From Pseudomonadota bacterium (GTDB lineage: Bacteria > Bdellovibrionota_C > UBA2361 > OMII01), in contig JAPLFS010000074.1 of assembly GCA_026390555.1 (NCBI GenBank), forward strand, positions 1 to 64,000: a DNA stretch of 64,000 bases, written 5' to 3'. This document shows positions 17,854-27,167 of the stretch, piece by piece; position 1 is the first letter of the stretch, and each line of letters opens with the position of its first letter. Under the pieces are notes generated by a model. It was not told the DNA's origin. It did not search any database and saw nothing but the letters and a program-made list of their open reading frames with translations. The position numbers were made by a program, and so were the translations under genes.

Positions 17854-18807
17854 ATGACGAAGCGAATAAGAATATATCTGCTCGGTACGCTGCTAGCTCT
17901 ATTGGCACTCGTTATTATGCTGTGGCCAACGATCCTGAGCTTCGCTGTGCAGTATGCGCTGCAGAGCTCTTATTCCCCACGCTTTCGTCCGGTATGGAGC
18001 GGCATAAGTGGCTCCTGGAGCGGCGTTCACATAGACTCCATTGAGGCATTAACATTCGTTCCGATAGGTGGTTCTGAAATTATCAAGGCGTTGCCGGTAC
18101 GCATTGCGATTGAGAATATCTGGCTAAGACCAGCGCTTATGTCGACGCTCCTAGGCTCCCGCGCCCTGAGCTTCTCTTTTGATGCTTACGGTGGTTCTAT
18201 CTCCGGATCACTTGGCTCGATTCTCTCGAAACCATCAATTGATCTGCAGTTCTCAGGTCTAGATCTCGCAGAGCTTGCGGCCTATCCAGAGATACGGGCG
18301 CTCGGAATCCGGGGGGGCATATTGGGGGGGCATATTTCAGCTGACTCAATTGGAATCAAAGCGGTCCCAACCAGCACCTTTAACCTAGAGCTAAAGAGCT
18401 TTACGATCCCCAATAATATCTACACCTCAATTCTCAAACTGAGTGCGACAGATACTGTCGATGCCTCTTTACAGGGGGTCGCAAAGGACGACATCCTTAC
18501 CGTTAACGATCTTACCCTGCGCTCTGAGTTTGGCACTATGATTGGACAGGGCTCGGCGACGCTAGACCAACATCAACAACCTATAAAGCTCAACGCAACA
18601 GCATCTTTTACCCTCTCAGAGGCGGGGTCCACCCGTTTTGGAGCATGGCTACCCATCGTTACCAACCAAATAATTGCAAGTAACACCCGTTCATTTAAGG
18701 TTTCCTCCTCCAACGTCCCCTGCTCCTCAAGCGGCGCGCTGTTTCAACTGGTCCTTGGCGATTCTACGCTCTGTTTTAAAAATCGCTTTGAAAAAAGGGG
18801 TAATTAA
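17854..18807 (+). CDS. gspN: Type II secretion protein GspN-like
   Basis: 317 residues with an N-terminal membrane helix (YLLGTLLALLALVIMLWPTI) and a long beta-rich periplasmic part (AsmA-like layering: GSISGSLGSILSKPSIDLQFSG). GspN is an accessory subunit found in part of the type II secretion systems and usually follows GspM. Two Cys near the C-terminus (VPCSSSG and STLCFKN) could form a disulfide. The rest of a type II system (GspC-K, GspE) is not in this window. Confidence 0.75.
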   Translation: MTKRIRIYLLGTLLALLALVIMLWPTILSFAVQYALQSSYSPRFRPVWSGISGSWSGVHIDSIEALTFVPIGGSEIIKALPVRIAIENIWLRPALMSTLLGSRALSFSFDAYGGSISGSLGSILSKPSIDLQFSGLDLAELAAYPEIRALGIRGGILGGHISADSIGIKAVPTSTFNLELKSFTIPNNIYTSILKLSATDTVDASLQGVAKDDILTVNDLTLRSEFGTMIGQGSATLDQHQQPIKLNATASFTLSEAGSTRFGAWLPIVTNQIIASNTRSFKVSSSNVPCSSSGALFQLVLGDSTLCFKNRFEKRGN

Positions 18808-18877
18808 ATTTTGACTCCTCTCTTTAGACTGAGGCATGCTATCCTTACAACAATAAGGCTTCTCACGGTTTAATCCT

Positions 18878-19537
18878 ATGCAAGAGTTCTATGTAGTAGC
18901 ATCCATTATCCTCGCTGCTCTAGCGCTATTTGCCGCCTTCACCTTAAGCAAGAGGCTGGCCGGTAGAGCTACAGATGAAACGATCGCCAATCTACGGGCA
19001 GAGTCTGAGAAACTTGAAGATCAGATGATAGGCCTCCTTAGTAATATTAACCAAGTTGCCTCAAAGGGGCAGATTCAGACCCTTACTACTCAAACAGAGC
19101 GCTTTACCGCAGCGCTTAAAGAGCAGAAGGACAACCTTCAAGAGACCGAGATCCGCCTAACCAAGGCTCAGCAAAACGTTATCCAACGCGAGCTCTCCCA
19201 GCAGGAGATCAAAACAGCACGGCAGGAAGATGAAAAGGTGCTGCTTGAGGTAATGACTAACTATCAGGACTTTTCGACGCAGTCCGTAGCGCTGGAACAC
19301 AAGCTTGCCCAAACTCTGCGGACACTTGATGCCATGGTAGCTGAGAATCCTATGAGCCCAGACCAGCGTGCGGTGTTTCAGGAGCTAACAAATGCACTTA
19401 CTACTGCCAGCGCTCAACTGCGCGACGTTATAGTAGACTATCAATCTGTCCATGAGCGCCTTTCAGCGATGAGAAGCCAATATACAGACCTTGAGAACGA
19501 GTATACGAAGCTCGTCGATCTTCAGCTCGGGTCTTAA
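18878..19537 (+). CDS. Membrane-anchored coiled-coil protein of unknown function
   Basis: 219 residues. One N-terminal membrane helix (YVVASIILAALALFAAFTLS) is followed by almost continuous heptad-rich coiled coil, rich in Glu, Gln, Lys and Leu, to the end. Such proteins act as spacers or scaffolds, and no family name can be given. It lies 70 bp after gspN on the same strand and could be in that transcript. Its stop codon lies in a perfect palindrome, GGGTCTTAAGACCC (19529-19542), where it meets the convergent gene. Confidence 0.65.
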   Translation: MQEFYVVASIILAALALFAAFTLSKRLAGRATDETIANLRAESEKLEDQMIGLLSNINQVASKGQIQTLTTQTERFTAALKEQKDNLQETEIRLTKAQQNVIQRELSQQEIKTARQEDEKVLLEVMTNYQDFSTQSVALEHKLAQTLRTLDAMVAENPMSPDQRAVFQELTNALTTASAQLRDVIVDYQSVHERLSAMRSQYTDLENEYTKLVDLQLGS

Positions 19538-19542
19538 GACCC

Positions 19543-20334
19543 CTACAGCATATCATCCAAAACTTTACCAAGCTGCTCGAGCGAGGACTGACGTACCGAC
19601 TCATCTACAACAGCGAAGATCTCTTTGCACAGATTTGAGTCGCGACAATCCCATCTAAGCCCGTACTTGCTAAAGTTCATGGAGTGCATAGCAGAGAGAG
19701 CTTTAATAAGACACCCAACGGTAACCGTCATACCGTTAATATCGGCACGATAGCCAGTATATTTGTCTTCACCCTCGACGGCCTGCCAATCATCGGCAGC
19801 GGTCATCTGGACCTGCTCTCGAATGCCTGCAATCAAGCGCTCTACCGAGTCATTAAAATCACGGCGGAGGCTTTCTCGATATTGCTTTATAGCGGTATGC
19901 ACCTCGATATAAAGCTGCCTAGCAACATCACCATCTGCCAATACCTGATGTGACCTTTCTGCCGCCCCTGCTCCACGATAATGTGGATCGATGATCATCC
20001 TGGGAGTCCATCCCCGTGGTCGTAATTCAATCAGGTAACGAGGGATACCGGACTCTACAAAGCTGTATCCACCGGCAAAAAAGTTACTAACAACAGGGAT
20101 TGAATACCTTAGTACAAGCACCCCAGTTTTTGTATCTGTACAATACAGCTGCTCCCAGGACTCCTGCGCCCTTTGGTGCTTTTTTGATGGATCTAGATCC
20201 TCTCCACCCTGCTCCCAGCGCTCGGCCGGCGTATTTGCCAGGGTAGTTTTAATCTTTTCAAGCAATCCACCTGGCCCCTTGCTGCCCTCAGCTTCGGAGT
20301 GTGTGGCCGGCTTATCTTTATTGTCCTTGCTCAT
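19543..20334 (-). CDS. Uncharacterised 263-residue soluble protein
   Basis: No family recognised. The first 45 residues are polar and probably disordered (KDNKDKPATHSEAEGSKGPGG). The rest looks like a folded alpha-beta domain with motifs ELRPRGWTPRMIIDPHYRG and LRWDCRDSNLCKEIFAVVDE. No signal peptide or membrane helix is seen. It begins about 22 bases after ftsK on the same strand, so it is probably co-transcribed with it, but nothing in the sequence ties it to chromosome segregation. Confidence 0.6.
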   Translation of the reverse strand: MSKDNKDKPATHSEAEGSKGPGGLLEKIKTTLANTPAERWEQGGEDLDPSKKHQRAQESWEQLYCTDTKTGVLVLRYSIPVVSNFFAGGYSFVESGIPRYLIELRPRGWTPRMIIDPHYRGAGAAERSHQVLADGDVARQLYIEVHTAIKQYRESLRRDFNDSVERLIAGIREQVQMTAADDWQAVEGEDKYTGYRADINGMTVTVGCLIKALSAMHSMNFSKYGLRWDCRDSNLCKEIFAVVDESVRQSSLEQLGKVLDDML

Positions 20335-20356
20335 TATCCACTATCCTTTTTTGATA

Positions 20357-22966
20357 TTACGGCTCAGCGCGCACATTCGGTGGGGCAAGGATCTCGCGTG
20401 GCCTTACTCCGTCCATCTTTCCAACAACCCCTTCGCGCTCCATCATCTCAATGATTCTAGCTGCCCGGTTGTATCCAATACGAAAAGTGCGCTGAATCAT
20501 AGAGGTCGATGCTTGTCCCTTTTCTAGAACAAGCTCAACTGCCTTATCATAAAAAGAATCGAAGTCCTCGTCTACTCCACCCTCTCCTCCGGTGGCACCC
20601 CCCTCCCCATTAGTTGCCTCAGCAAGGGCCTTGTCACAAGCAGCGATAATAGCCTCGTCATATTGCGGCGCGCACTGCGATTTAAGCGCCGCCACAACGC
20701 GCTGTACCTCGTGATCATCAACAAAGGCCCCATGAACTCGCTTCAAAGGCACTGCTCCAGGCAGCATAAACAGCATATCTCCACGACCAAGTAGCTTCTC
20801 TGACCCCATCGAATCGAGGATGGTTCTTGAATCGATACGACTTGCCACACGAAATGAGATTCTGGCCGGAAAGTTCGCCTTAATTAGGCCGGTAATAACG
20901 TCAACCGACGGCCTTTGCGTCGCAACGATCAGGTGAATCCCTGCTGCTCGAGCTTTTTGGGCTAAGCGTGTAATAAGCTCCTCAACTTCATGCCCGACCG
21001 TGAGCATCAGATCAGCTAATTCATCTATTACAATAACGAGCTTCGGCAACGGTTTGAGTTGCTCTGGGGCGATCGAATGGATCGGATCAACCCCATCTTC
21101 TCGCGCCTCTGCACCCACAGAAGCACTGAGATTAGTTAGCGGCTCCTGTCCAGGCAGCTCTAGCTGCTCCGAGGTTCGAGATACTCCAGCTGTAGTATCC
21201 GCCACGCCGTCCTCACCAGATACAAGCCTATTGTAGCCATCAACGTTACGAACGCCGAAACGTTGCATGTAACGATAGCGCCGATCCATCTCCTTTACCG
21301 CCCAGGAGAGTACAGCCTTAGCCTGCCTTGGATCGGTTACTACCGGGACCCTGAGATGTGGAATACCGTCATAAACACTTAGCTCTAGCACCTTAGGATC
21401 GATCAGAATAAGACCGAGCTCTGACGGGTGCGCGCGGTACAGCAAACTCACCAGCAGTGCATTAATACATACGGACTTACCGGTTCCGGTTGCGCCCGCC
21501 ATCAAGAGATGCGGCATGGTAGCGATATCCACAACAACTGCGTCCCCGTAGGTATCCTTTCCAAGCGGAACGCTCAAGATCGAATCAGCCTCCACAAAGG
21601 CCGGACTCTCAAGACAGTCCCTGAGTCGTACGATTGCGCGGTTTCTGTTTGGAACCTCAATCCCAACCGTACCACGCTTTGGAATCGGTGCGATAATTCT
21701 AATGCTGCTGGCCTTAAGGCTCATCGCCAGGTCATCCTGCAGCGCTGCGATCCTACCTACCTTAACCCCAGCAGCCGGTTCGAACTCAAAGAGCGTAATC
21801 ACCGGACCAGGATGCACCTGTGTAACTCGGCCCGCGATATTAAAATCTCGCAGTTTACCCTCGATCTGCTCAGCTTTTTGGCGCAACTCGTCATCATCCT
21901 CGCCAACACTTAAATTCTCTTCGCGCGTCAATAGACTTAGTTCGGGCGCAACATACTCACTGAACCTCGGCGCAGGTTGCGGTGGTCCATCTTTATCCTG
22001 CTTTACAACCTTCTCTTGCTGTGGTCGCAGCGTCCTCAAGTGCGAGGACTCCATCAGCTTAGGCTTAATTATTAGGGGCTCTATGCGTTCGTATGGAGCG
22101 GCTGCTCTTATTGTCTCGGCTACTCTTGTAATATCGCGCGACTCAAGATCGGACTCCGATGACAACGTGTTCTTGCGTAGCCGTGGCCGTGGTAGATTAC
22201 CTGATGATAGTAGATTACCGGATGATAACGGCTGTGGAGATCGTGATACAAATAGCCCTGGAATAATACCTGCGACTACTAGCGCGAACCTCCACCCATA
22301 GCCAAGGCCACTTAGACATAAGCGAGCAAGCAGAATCGGTGCATGCCAACACAGTAACGTTAAGATCCACTGTCCCCCCAGCCGTATTCCGTGACCTACG
22401 TCGCCAAGCGAACGTTGGATGACGATCGCTATACTAACAGCATCTATCAAAAGAAGTAGAACCAGTGTGCCACCAGAACCGATATTACTCGAAAGAAATC
22501 TCAGTACCCGCGTTCCTAACGTGCCCGCAAGGGGCTCTCCACCTATCATGGCAAGCAGACCTGCGGTGCTACCTACCAGCATTAGCGCTGCTCCAACCAC
22601 AACCGTTGGGGTATAAAGACGTGGCCGATCTGAGACCTTATGGGCACGAAAAAAGGCCAACCACACCAACCCCATGACAGGTAGTACGGCTGCAACACCA
22701 AGCGTTCCAACCAGAAGGGTTGCAACGATGTGCCCCGACGGTCCCATCACGTTGTTCAGAGGACGGAGCTCCGCTCCAGATATGAGGATGTACGCATACG
22801 AGAGGATACTAAGTAGGAGTAGAAGCCCACCTGCAAGGAATAGCAAAGACACCGAGTCGCGCAGCCATATGCGAGGCGCTCTTGGGGCTCCACCCTTGGG
22901 CAATACCCTGGCAGCCTTCTGACTCTTAACCCTAGAAGATATCCTTCTCTTTTGAATTGCTGCCAT
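20357..22966 (-). CDS. ftsK: DNA translocase FtsK
   Basis: 869 residues. About four N-terminal membrane segments (residues 38-240) anchor the protein at the septum. A linker (240-340, Ser/Arg/Pro-rich) leads to the alpha, beta and gamma motor. Walker A is GATGTGKS (491-498) and Walker B is KLVIVIDELADLML, followed by the family sequence HLIVATQRPSVDVITGLIKANFPARISF. The C-terminal winged helix (ASTSMIQRTFRIGYNRAARIIEMME) recognises polar KOPS-type sequences. FtsK pumps DNA during cell division to resolve the chromosome terminus. An insert of some 60 residues near 590-650 (GVADTTAGVSRTSEQLELPG) sits between the two Walker motifs and is unusual. Confidence 0.95.
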   Translation of the reverse strand: MAAIQKRRISSRVKSQKAARVLPKGGAPRAPRIWLRDSVSLLFLAGGLLLLLSILSYAYILISGAELRPLNNVMGPSGHIVATLLVGTLGVAAVLPVMGLVWLAFFRAHKVSDRPRLYTPTVVVGAALMLVGSTAGLLAMIGGEPLAGTLGTRVLRFLSSNIGSGGTLVLLLLIDAVSIAIVIQRSLGDVGHGIRLGGQWILTLLCWHAPILLARLCLSGLGYGWRFALVVAGIIPGLFVSRSPQPLSSGNLLSSGNLPRPRLRKNTLSSESDLESRDITRVAETIRAAAPYERIEPLIIKPKLMESSHLRTLRPQQEKVVKQDKDGPPQPAPRFSEYVAPELSLLTREENLSVGEDDDELRQKAEQIEGKLRDFNIAGRVTQVHPGPVITLFEFEPAAGVKVGRIAALQDDLAMSLKASSIRIIAPIPKRGTVGIEVPNRNRAIVRLRDCLESPAFVEADSILSVPLGKDTYGDAVVVDIATMPHLLMAGATGTGKSVCINALLVSLLYRAHPSELGLILIDPKVLELSVYDGIPHLRVPVVTDPRQAKAVLSWAVKEMDRRYRYMQRFGVRNVDGYNRLVSGEDGVADTTAGVSRTSEQLELPGQEPLTNLSASVGAEAREDGVDPIHSIAPEQLKPLPKLVIVIDELADLMLTVGHEVEELITRLAQKARAAGIHLIVATQRPSVDVITGLIKANFPARISFRVASRIDSRTILDSMGSEKLLGRGDMLFMLPGAVPLKRVHGAFVDDHEVQRVVAALKSQCAPQYDEAIIAACDKALAEATNGEGGATGGEGGVDEDFDSFYDKAVELVLEKGQASTSMIQRTFRIGYNRAARIIEMMEREGVVGKMDGVRPREILAPPNVRAEP

Positions 22967-23148
22967 GTTTACCGCTATTAACCGTTACCTAAACTCTTAC
23001 GATCTTACGAACTACTGATCCAAACCAAATTTGGAAACCTTGTTTAAGATGCTAACACTTAGAGATCCTTAGCGTTAGGGGTAATCTTTTTTGTAGTGTT
23101 TAATCTACGTAGCTCTACAGCCGCAATAACACCTGTATTACAAGGTAG

Positions 23149-23835
23149 TTATCTAGCCGGCGCGCTTAAGAACTGCTGCTCTCGGCGGGTTGCAAAGTCC
23201 TCTATTGCGCTTGAAATGCCACGATCCAGGAGCTCCCGTCCCGAGCGCCAGCCGGGGCCCGTTCCATCGGAACCGAACCGTTCACCGATCTTTAACCAAT
23301 TATCTGAGAGCGCCTCCTGTCGATAGAAATAGTTAGCTCGCCATAACTCGGCCTGATCTGAGATCCTTGATACGGTCATAGTAAAAGCTACCGTGGCTGG
23401 CTCTCCTCCGACAAGGGAGCCGCTACGATCTTTAAAGGTCACGATCTCTGTTTTAAGAACTGCATCGGTTCTCTCCTTAGGGGAGGCCCGTACCACCTTT
23501 AGCGCCAGAGCCTCGTTTGCGCGGCTCATTACGAGCTCATACAACCCTTCTACGGAGAGCCCTGGATCGATGACCGTATTTGATAGCTTTGGCTCTAGCA
23601 CCCCTAGGGAGTTAATCGAAGCGAGTCTGGTAGGATTATAGATCTGAACACTGAGGGGAGAGCCTGCCGACACCTTATGTACTACGGCACGGGTATCTCC
23701 CTTACCAGCAGCACTATGCACCCCTTTGTTAAGACAGCCCGCCAGTATAAGGGTCCCCGTCAGTATAAGTGTCCTGGATATCCGGGTAATTGGGCTTTTT
23801 GTGCAAATCATAGCTGTTAGCATATCCTTATCCAT
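23149..23835 (-). CDS. Lipoprotein of unknown function
   Basis: A lipobox LILAGC follows a hydrophobic stretch (ISRTLILTGTLILAGC), so the mature protein is lipid-anchored. The longest frame begins at 23877, but in-frame ATGs at 23835, 23823 and 23811 give more normal signal peptides; I chose 23835, and the true start is uncertain. The mature part is beta-rich (DAVLKTEIVTFKDRSG, PATVAFTMTVSRISD) and ends in a short helix, a general shape shared with LptE- or DUF-type periplasmic lipoproteins, but no family is firmly recognised. It is single, 182 bp upstream of ftsK on the same strand. Confidence 0.65.
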   Translation of the reverse strand: MDKDMLTAMICTKSPITRISRTLILTGTLILAGCLNKGVHSAAGKGDTRAVVHKVSAGSPLSVQIYNPTRLASINSLGVLEPKLSNTVIDPGLSVEGLYELVMSRANEALALKVVRASPKERTDAVLKTEIVTFKDRSGSLVGGEPATVAFTMTVSRISDQAELWRANYFYRQEALSDNWLKIGERFGSDGTGPGWRSGRELLDRGISSAIEDFATRREQQFLSAPAR

Positions 23836-24130
23836 CACTAAAGTCTGCCTCTCATCCCTTGTATAACTCAAAGTCAAGACTAACCAGCCCTATTTATCTC
23901 TAGTTTTTTAAACTACTCAGCCGAATCCATGCTCAAATATGAAGAATCATAAGAACCTGTTAAAAATATGTTGGATAACTATGCTGGCGGCAGCATCATT
24001 TCTATCAAGATCGAGTTGCCTATTGATCTACCCCATCGAAAGGATTTACCCTTCTATAATTATAACTATAAAGGATTAGAAAGACGCCTTACTGAGAACA
24101 GTTAGGTGCTATTTTCTTGGATACATTGCT

Positions 24131-24601
24131 ATGAGTACGAAGGCCACTGAAAAAATTATCGACGCCCTTACCCAACTTATGGACGGGTTCGCTGAACTTC
24201 AAGAGCGCCTAGAGCAGGATTACGATCCAGATCTAGACGACGACGACAAGGAGGGTGCGAATAAAAATACAGACGAGGAGAGCGCCACCAATCTTGAGGA
24301 GGCCTTGATGACAGAGATTAAGGCGGCTGTTGAGGCTGTTATTGAGAATGAGGACTGCGCGCCAGAGGACCTCGCATCGATCGTATCAGCTCTCACGGAG
24401 GCTCTAGAAGATATCGATCCGGAGGTCTTTACCCACGGAGAGCCTGCTGAATCCTCAGATGAAGACGAGGAGGACGATGACCTCGACGAAGATGAGGATG
24501 ACGAGGATGAGGATGAGGACGACGAGGATGAAGACGAAGATGAAGATGAAGACGAAGATGAAGATGAAGACGAGAAAGATGAGGACAAAGACGAGGATTA
24601 G
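24131..24601 (+). CDS. Highly acidic protein with a Glu/Asp-only tail
   Basis: 156 residues. The first 110 residues are helical and already acidic (ATEKIIDALTQLMDGFAELQ, LTEALEDIDPEVF). The last 45 or so are nearly all Asp and Glu. No family recognised; similar acidic tails are seen in nucleic-acid mimic, chaperone-like or metal-binding proteins, but that is only analogy. The gene is single and ends at a strong terminator 34 bp downstream. The reverse strand shows a poly-Ser frame that is an artefact of the GAN codons. Confidence 0.6.
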   Translation: MSTKATEKIIDALTQLMDGFAELQERLEQDYDPDLDDDDKEGANKNTDEESATNLEEALMTEIKAAVEAVIENEDCAPEDLASIVSALTEALEDIDPEVFTHGEPAESSDEDEEDDDLDEDEDDEDEDEDDEDEDEDEDEDEDEDEDEKDEDKDED

Positions 24602-24634
24602 CCGTAAAGCTATCTCTCAGCTCCGTTTTTATTG

Positions 24635-24670
24635 AAAAGCCCGCCCTGCACAGCAGTGGCGGGCTTTTTT
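24635..24670. terminator. Strong bidirectional intrinsic terminator
   Basis: A ten-base-pair GC-rich stem AAAGCCCGCC / GGCGGGCTTT with a 12-base loop is followed by T6 and, on the other strand, preceded by an A run. It lies between the convergent acidic-protein gene and the M16 peptidase gene and can serve both. Confidence 0.93.
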
Positions 24671-24681
24671 GCGCTTATAGG

Positions 24682-25899
24682 CTACTCGGGAAGCAATCGG
24701 TATTCAGACCACTCGTTGAGGGGAAACCGTTTGAGCGCAATCTCTATATCGCCCCTGGTTACGTTTTGTACGCGCTCAACGATTACGCTTAGCGGTGTAG
24801 ACTCACGTCGATAGCTCCACTCCATACCGAGCGCCATAAGCCGTCCCATCGGAAGCTCTCCATCAAGGACTATACGGGAGACTATCTTTGATTTTGCGCG
24901 CTCCAGGTCGGCCTCAGAAAAATCTAGCGGAGATGCCAGCACACTACGCGCAATCGAGAGCACTTCATCAAGCCTCTCCGGTGAGGTGCTGACGTAGGTG
25001 CTAAAACATCCGGTCCCGTCGCGCTCGTCGTTGTCGACGCTAGCTGAATCTGCCAGTCCTTTGTCGATTAAAGCCCAATATAACCTTGAACCTGAGGAAT
25101 CGCCCAAAATATTTGCCAGTAGAGATAGCGGATAGCGTTCCGGATCCTGGGCGCAGGCGCCGCTTGTTATCAGCACCGCATGCGAGTGGCTAAGGTTCTT
25201 ACGTAGGATATTGCGCTTACCGCTTTTTCCTGCATAACGCGGAGTATCGCGCAGAACTGAAAAGTTCTCCCATCCACCGCACAACCTTTCGGCATCGCTT
25301 ACAAAGCTCTCCCACGAAAAATTTCCGGTAGCGGCGAGTACTATATTTGAAGGGGAATAACGCCTGTCAAAGTAGCTCTTCATTACGTCACGAGAGAGAG
25401 CAGACACCGATTCATGGCTGCCAAGCACCGAGTTACCGGCAGGATGTTGTCCGAAATAATCCTTAAAGGCGTTCTCAAAAAGGTAAAAATGGGGTCGGTC
25501 TTGGTATAGAGCGATCTCTTCTAGAATAACCTTCTTCTCCATCGCGAACTCCTCTGGATCCAGAAGCGGTCGCATCATATCACTTAGGAGCTCCTGCATA
25601 GCGCGAAAGTTTTCAGGAATAATCGCCGAGTAGTAAACTGTACTCTCCTCTGAAGTAAAAGCATTCGCCTGCGCCCCAAGATTACCCAGCTCAAGGTTAA
25701 TATCGATTGCGGAACGAGTCGGTGTTCCTTTAAACAACATGTGCTCAAGAAAATGCGAGACCCCAGATTCAAGATCTGTTTCATCGCGCGCGCCGGTCTT
25801 AACAAAGAAGCCGATCGCTGCACTGACGTTCGCCTCATTTGCTTCGCCGAGGATCGTTAACCCGTTGGATAGAGCTGTTTTATAGAACTTACTAGCCAT
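24682..25899 (-). CDS. M16 zinc peptidase, catalytic subunit
   Basis: 405 residues, the length of a single M16B-type subunit. The inverted zinc motif HFLEH is at residues 49-53 (GVSHFLEHMLFKGTP), with the downstream Glu in EKKVILEEIALYQDRP as third ligand. This family cleaves peptides inside a closed clam-shell formed by two halves. Its partner gene lies four bases upstream and has lost the motif, so together they make a heterodimer like mitochondrial processing peptidase or bacterial two-gene M16 pairs. The C-terminus ends near the shared terminator. The substrate is unknown. Confidence 0.92.
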   Translation of the reverse strand: MASKFYKTALSNGLTILGEANEANVSAAIGFFVKTGARDETDLESGVSHFLEHMLFKGTPTRSAIDINLELGNLGAQANAFTSEESTVYYSAIIPENFRAMQELLSDMMRPLLDPEEFAMEKKVILEEIALYQDRPHFYLFENAFKDYFGQHPAGNSVLGSHESVSALSRDVMKSYFDRRYSPSNIVLAATGNFSWESFVSDAERLCGGWENFSVLRDTPRYAGKSGKRNILRKNLSHSHAVLITSGACAQDPERYPLSLLANILGDSSGSRLYWALIDKGLADSASVDNDERDGTGCFSTYVSTSPERLDEVLSIARSVLASPLDFSEADLERAKSKIVSRIVLDGELPMGRLMALGMEWSYRRESTPLSVIVERVQNVTRGDIEIALKRFPLNEWSEYRLLPE

Positions 25900-25902
25900 G
25901 GC

Positions 25903-27153
25903 TTACTTAATACTCCTTACAATATCTGATGGAACCTGCAAAGGTGTGCGCCCAAGTGTTACGATTGAACAGGGTGCAAATGGAAACTGCTCCAAAAACT
26001 CATTAATATCAGCGATCGATACCGCACTAATAGCGTCACTGATCTCGTGTAAGCTTCTAACCCGTTTAAGTAGCCACCAATCGGTGGCATTAGACGAGGC
26101 GCGCGAACCTGGCGACTCCTCTCCCATAACGAGCGCGGCTTTCAGATTTGTCTTTGCCCGATCTACCTCAGCCTGAGTAACGCTACCTCGCAATCGACCG
26201 AACTCTGCAAGCAATACATCCAGGCTCTCCTGGGCACGTTCCGGCGTTGTTCCGACATATGCGGTGACGGTTCCGTACGATTTATTTGCTCCATGTCGCG
26301 CATATACCGAGTAGCACAACCCGCGCTTCTCTCGTAACTCCATAAACAATCGCCCGAACATCGATGAGCCGAGCAAACTCACCGCAATCTTGCCTGTGTA
26401 ATAATGAGACTCCGCAAATTTTACTGAAGGTGCGGCCATCAGGATCTGCATCTGCGCCGAATCAACTTCGATATGCGCGTACTCATGCGGAGAAATAGTG
26501 GCGAACTCTGGTAGGTCGATAGAGCTTCCTTGCCATCCGCCAAATATGCTCTTTAACTCTCCTAACACCTTGCTTGCATCGACCTTACCAGCGATAGAGA
26601 GGATCGCTCTCTGTGGCCCGAACATTTCTCGGTGCATATTAAGCATGCATGCGCGATCTGTTAGGCGAATCCCCTCAGCCTCTCCAAGTGAGCAGCGATT
26701 AAAGGGGGCTGGATAGTACCTCTTTGAGAGCTCAATTGAGACGCGTCGCGCTGGATTATCATTAAGCGCTGCAATATCCTGCAGCAGTACGCTCTGAATA
26801 TTAGGAATATCCTCCTCCGAAAGCCTAGGCTCCTGTATCATCAGAGCTACAAGCTCAAGCGCACGGGAAAGTTTGCTGGCTATCAACGATCCACTGAAAC
26901 CGAAGCGATCCATTCCAAGCCACTCACCATGGCGAATTCCGGAGTCCTCAAAGGCCTCCGAGAGCGCTCTGGAATCAAGAGAGCCGGCACCTCGGCCGAT
27001 CATCTCCGCAAAGATAAGGCCCGAGCCGATCCTGTCGGAGGGGTCACAGATCAGTCCACCTGGAATCAGCAGATCATATGCCGCCGATTCAACATGTCCT
27101 ATCTCTTCAATTATAACAGAGAGTCCGTTTGCTAACTGTTCAGTAACTATCAT
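25903..27153 (-). CDS. M16 peptidase-like non-catalytic partner
   Basis: 416 residues with the M16 fold: ANGLSVIIEEIGHVESAAYD at the N-terminus, and in the C-terminal half MELREKRGLCYSVYARHGAN, which carries the conserved Arg-Tyr substrate-binding feature of the family. At the place of HxxEH the sequence reads GSGLIFAEMIGRGAG, so no zinc can be bound. This is the classic division of labour: one zinc subunit and one substrate-holding subunit. It is flanked within 15 bases by the YihY-like gene upstream and the catalytic subunit downstream, so all three form one operon. Confidence 0.88.
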   Translation of the reverse strand: MIVTEQLANGLSVIIEEIGHVESAAYDLLIPGGLICDPSDRIGSGLIFAEMIGRGAGSLDSRALSEAFEDSGIRHGEWLGMDRFGFSGSLIASKLSRALELVALMIQEPRLSEEDIPNIQSVLLQDIAALNDNPARRVSIELSKRYYPAPFNRCSLGEAEGIRLTDRACMLNMHREMFGPQRAILSIAGKVDASKVLGELKSIFGGWQGSSIDLPEFATISPHEYAHIEVDSAQMQILMAAPSVKFAESHYYTGKIAVSLLGSSMFGRLFMELREKRGLCYSVYARHGANKSYGTVTAYVGTTPERAQESLDVLLAEFGRLRGSVTQAEVDRAKTNLKAALVMGEESPGSRASSNATDWWLLKRVRSLHEISDAISAVSIADINEFLEQFPFAPCSIVTLGRTPLQVPSDIVRSIK

Positions 27154-27167
27154 TCACACAACTCCAG

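Noticed and set aside
18811-18845. Promoter upstream of the coiled-coil gene (TTGACT ... TATCCT)
   Set aside because: The -35-like box is good, but no -10 box lies at 16-18 bases; the nearest candidates are at 20 and 23.
19529-19542. Terminator at the GGGTCTTAAGACCC palindrome
   Set aside because: A perfect palindrome with no loop and no T-run; it overlaps a stop codon and is unlikely to terminate transcription.
24220-24588. Poly-Ser minus-strand open frame
   Set aside because: Complement of the Asp/Glu codons of the acidic gene.
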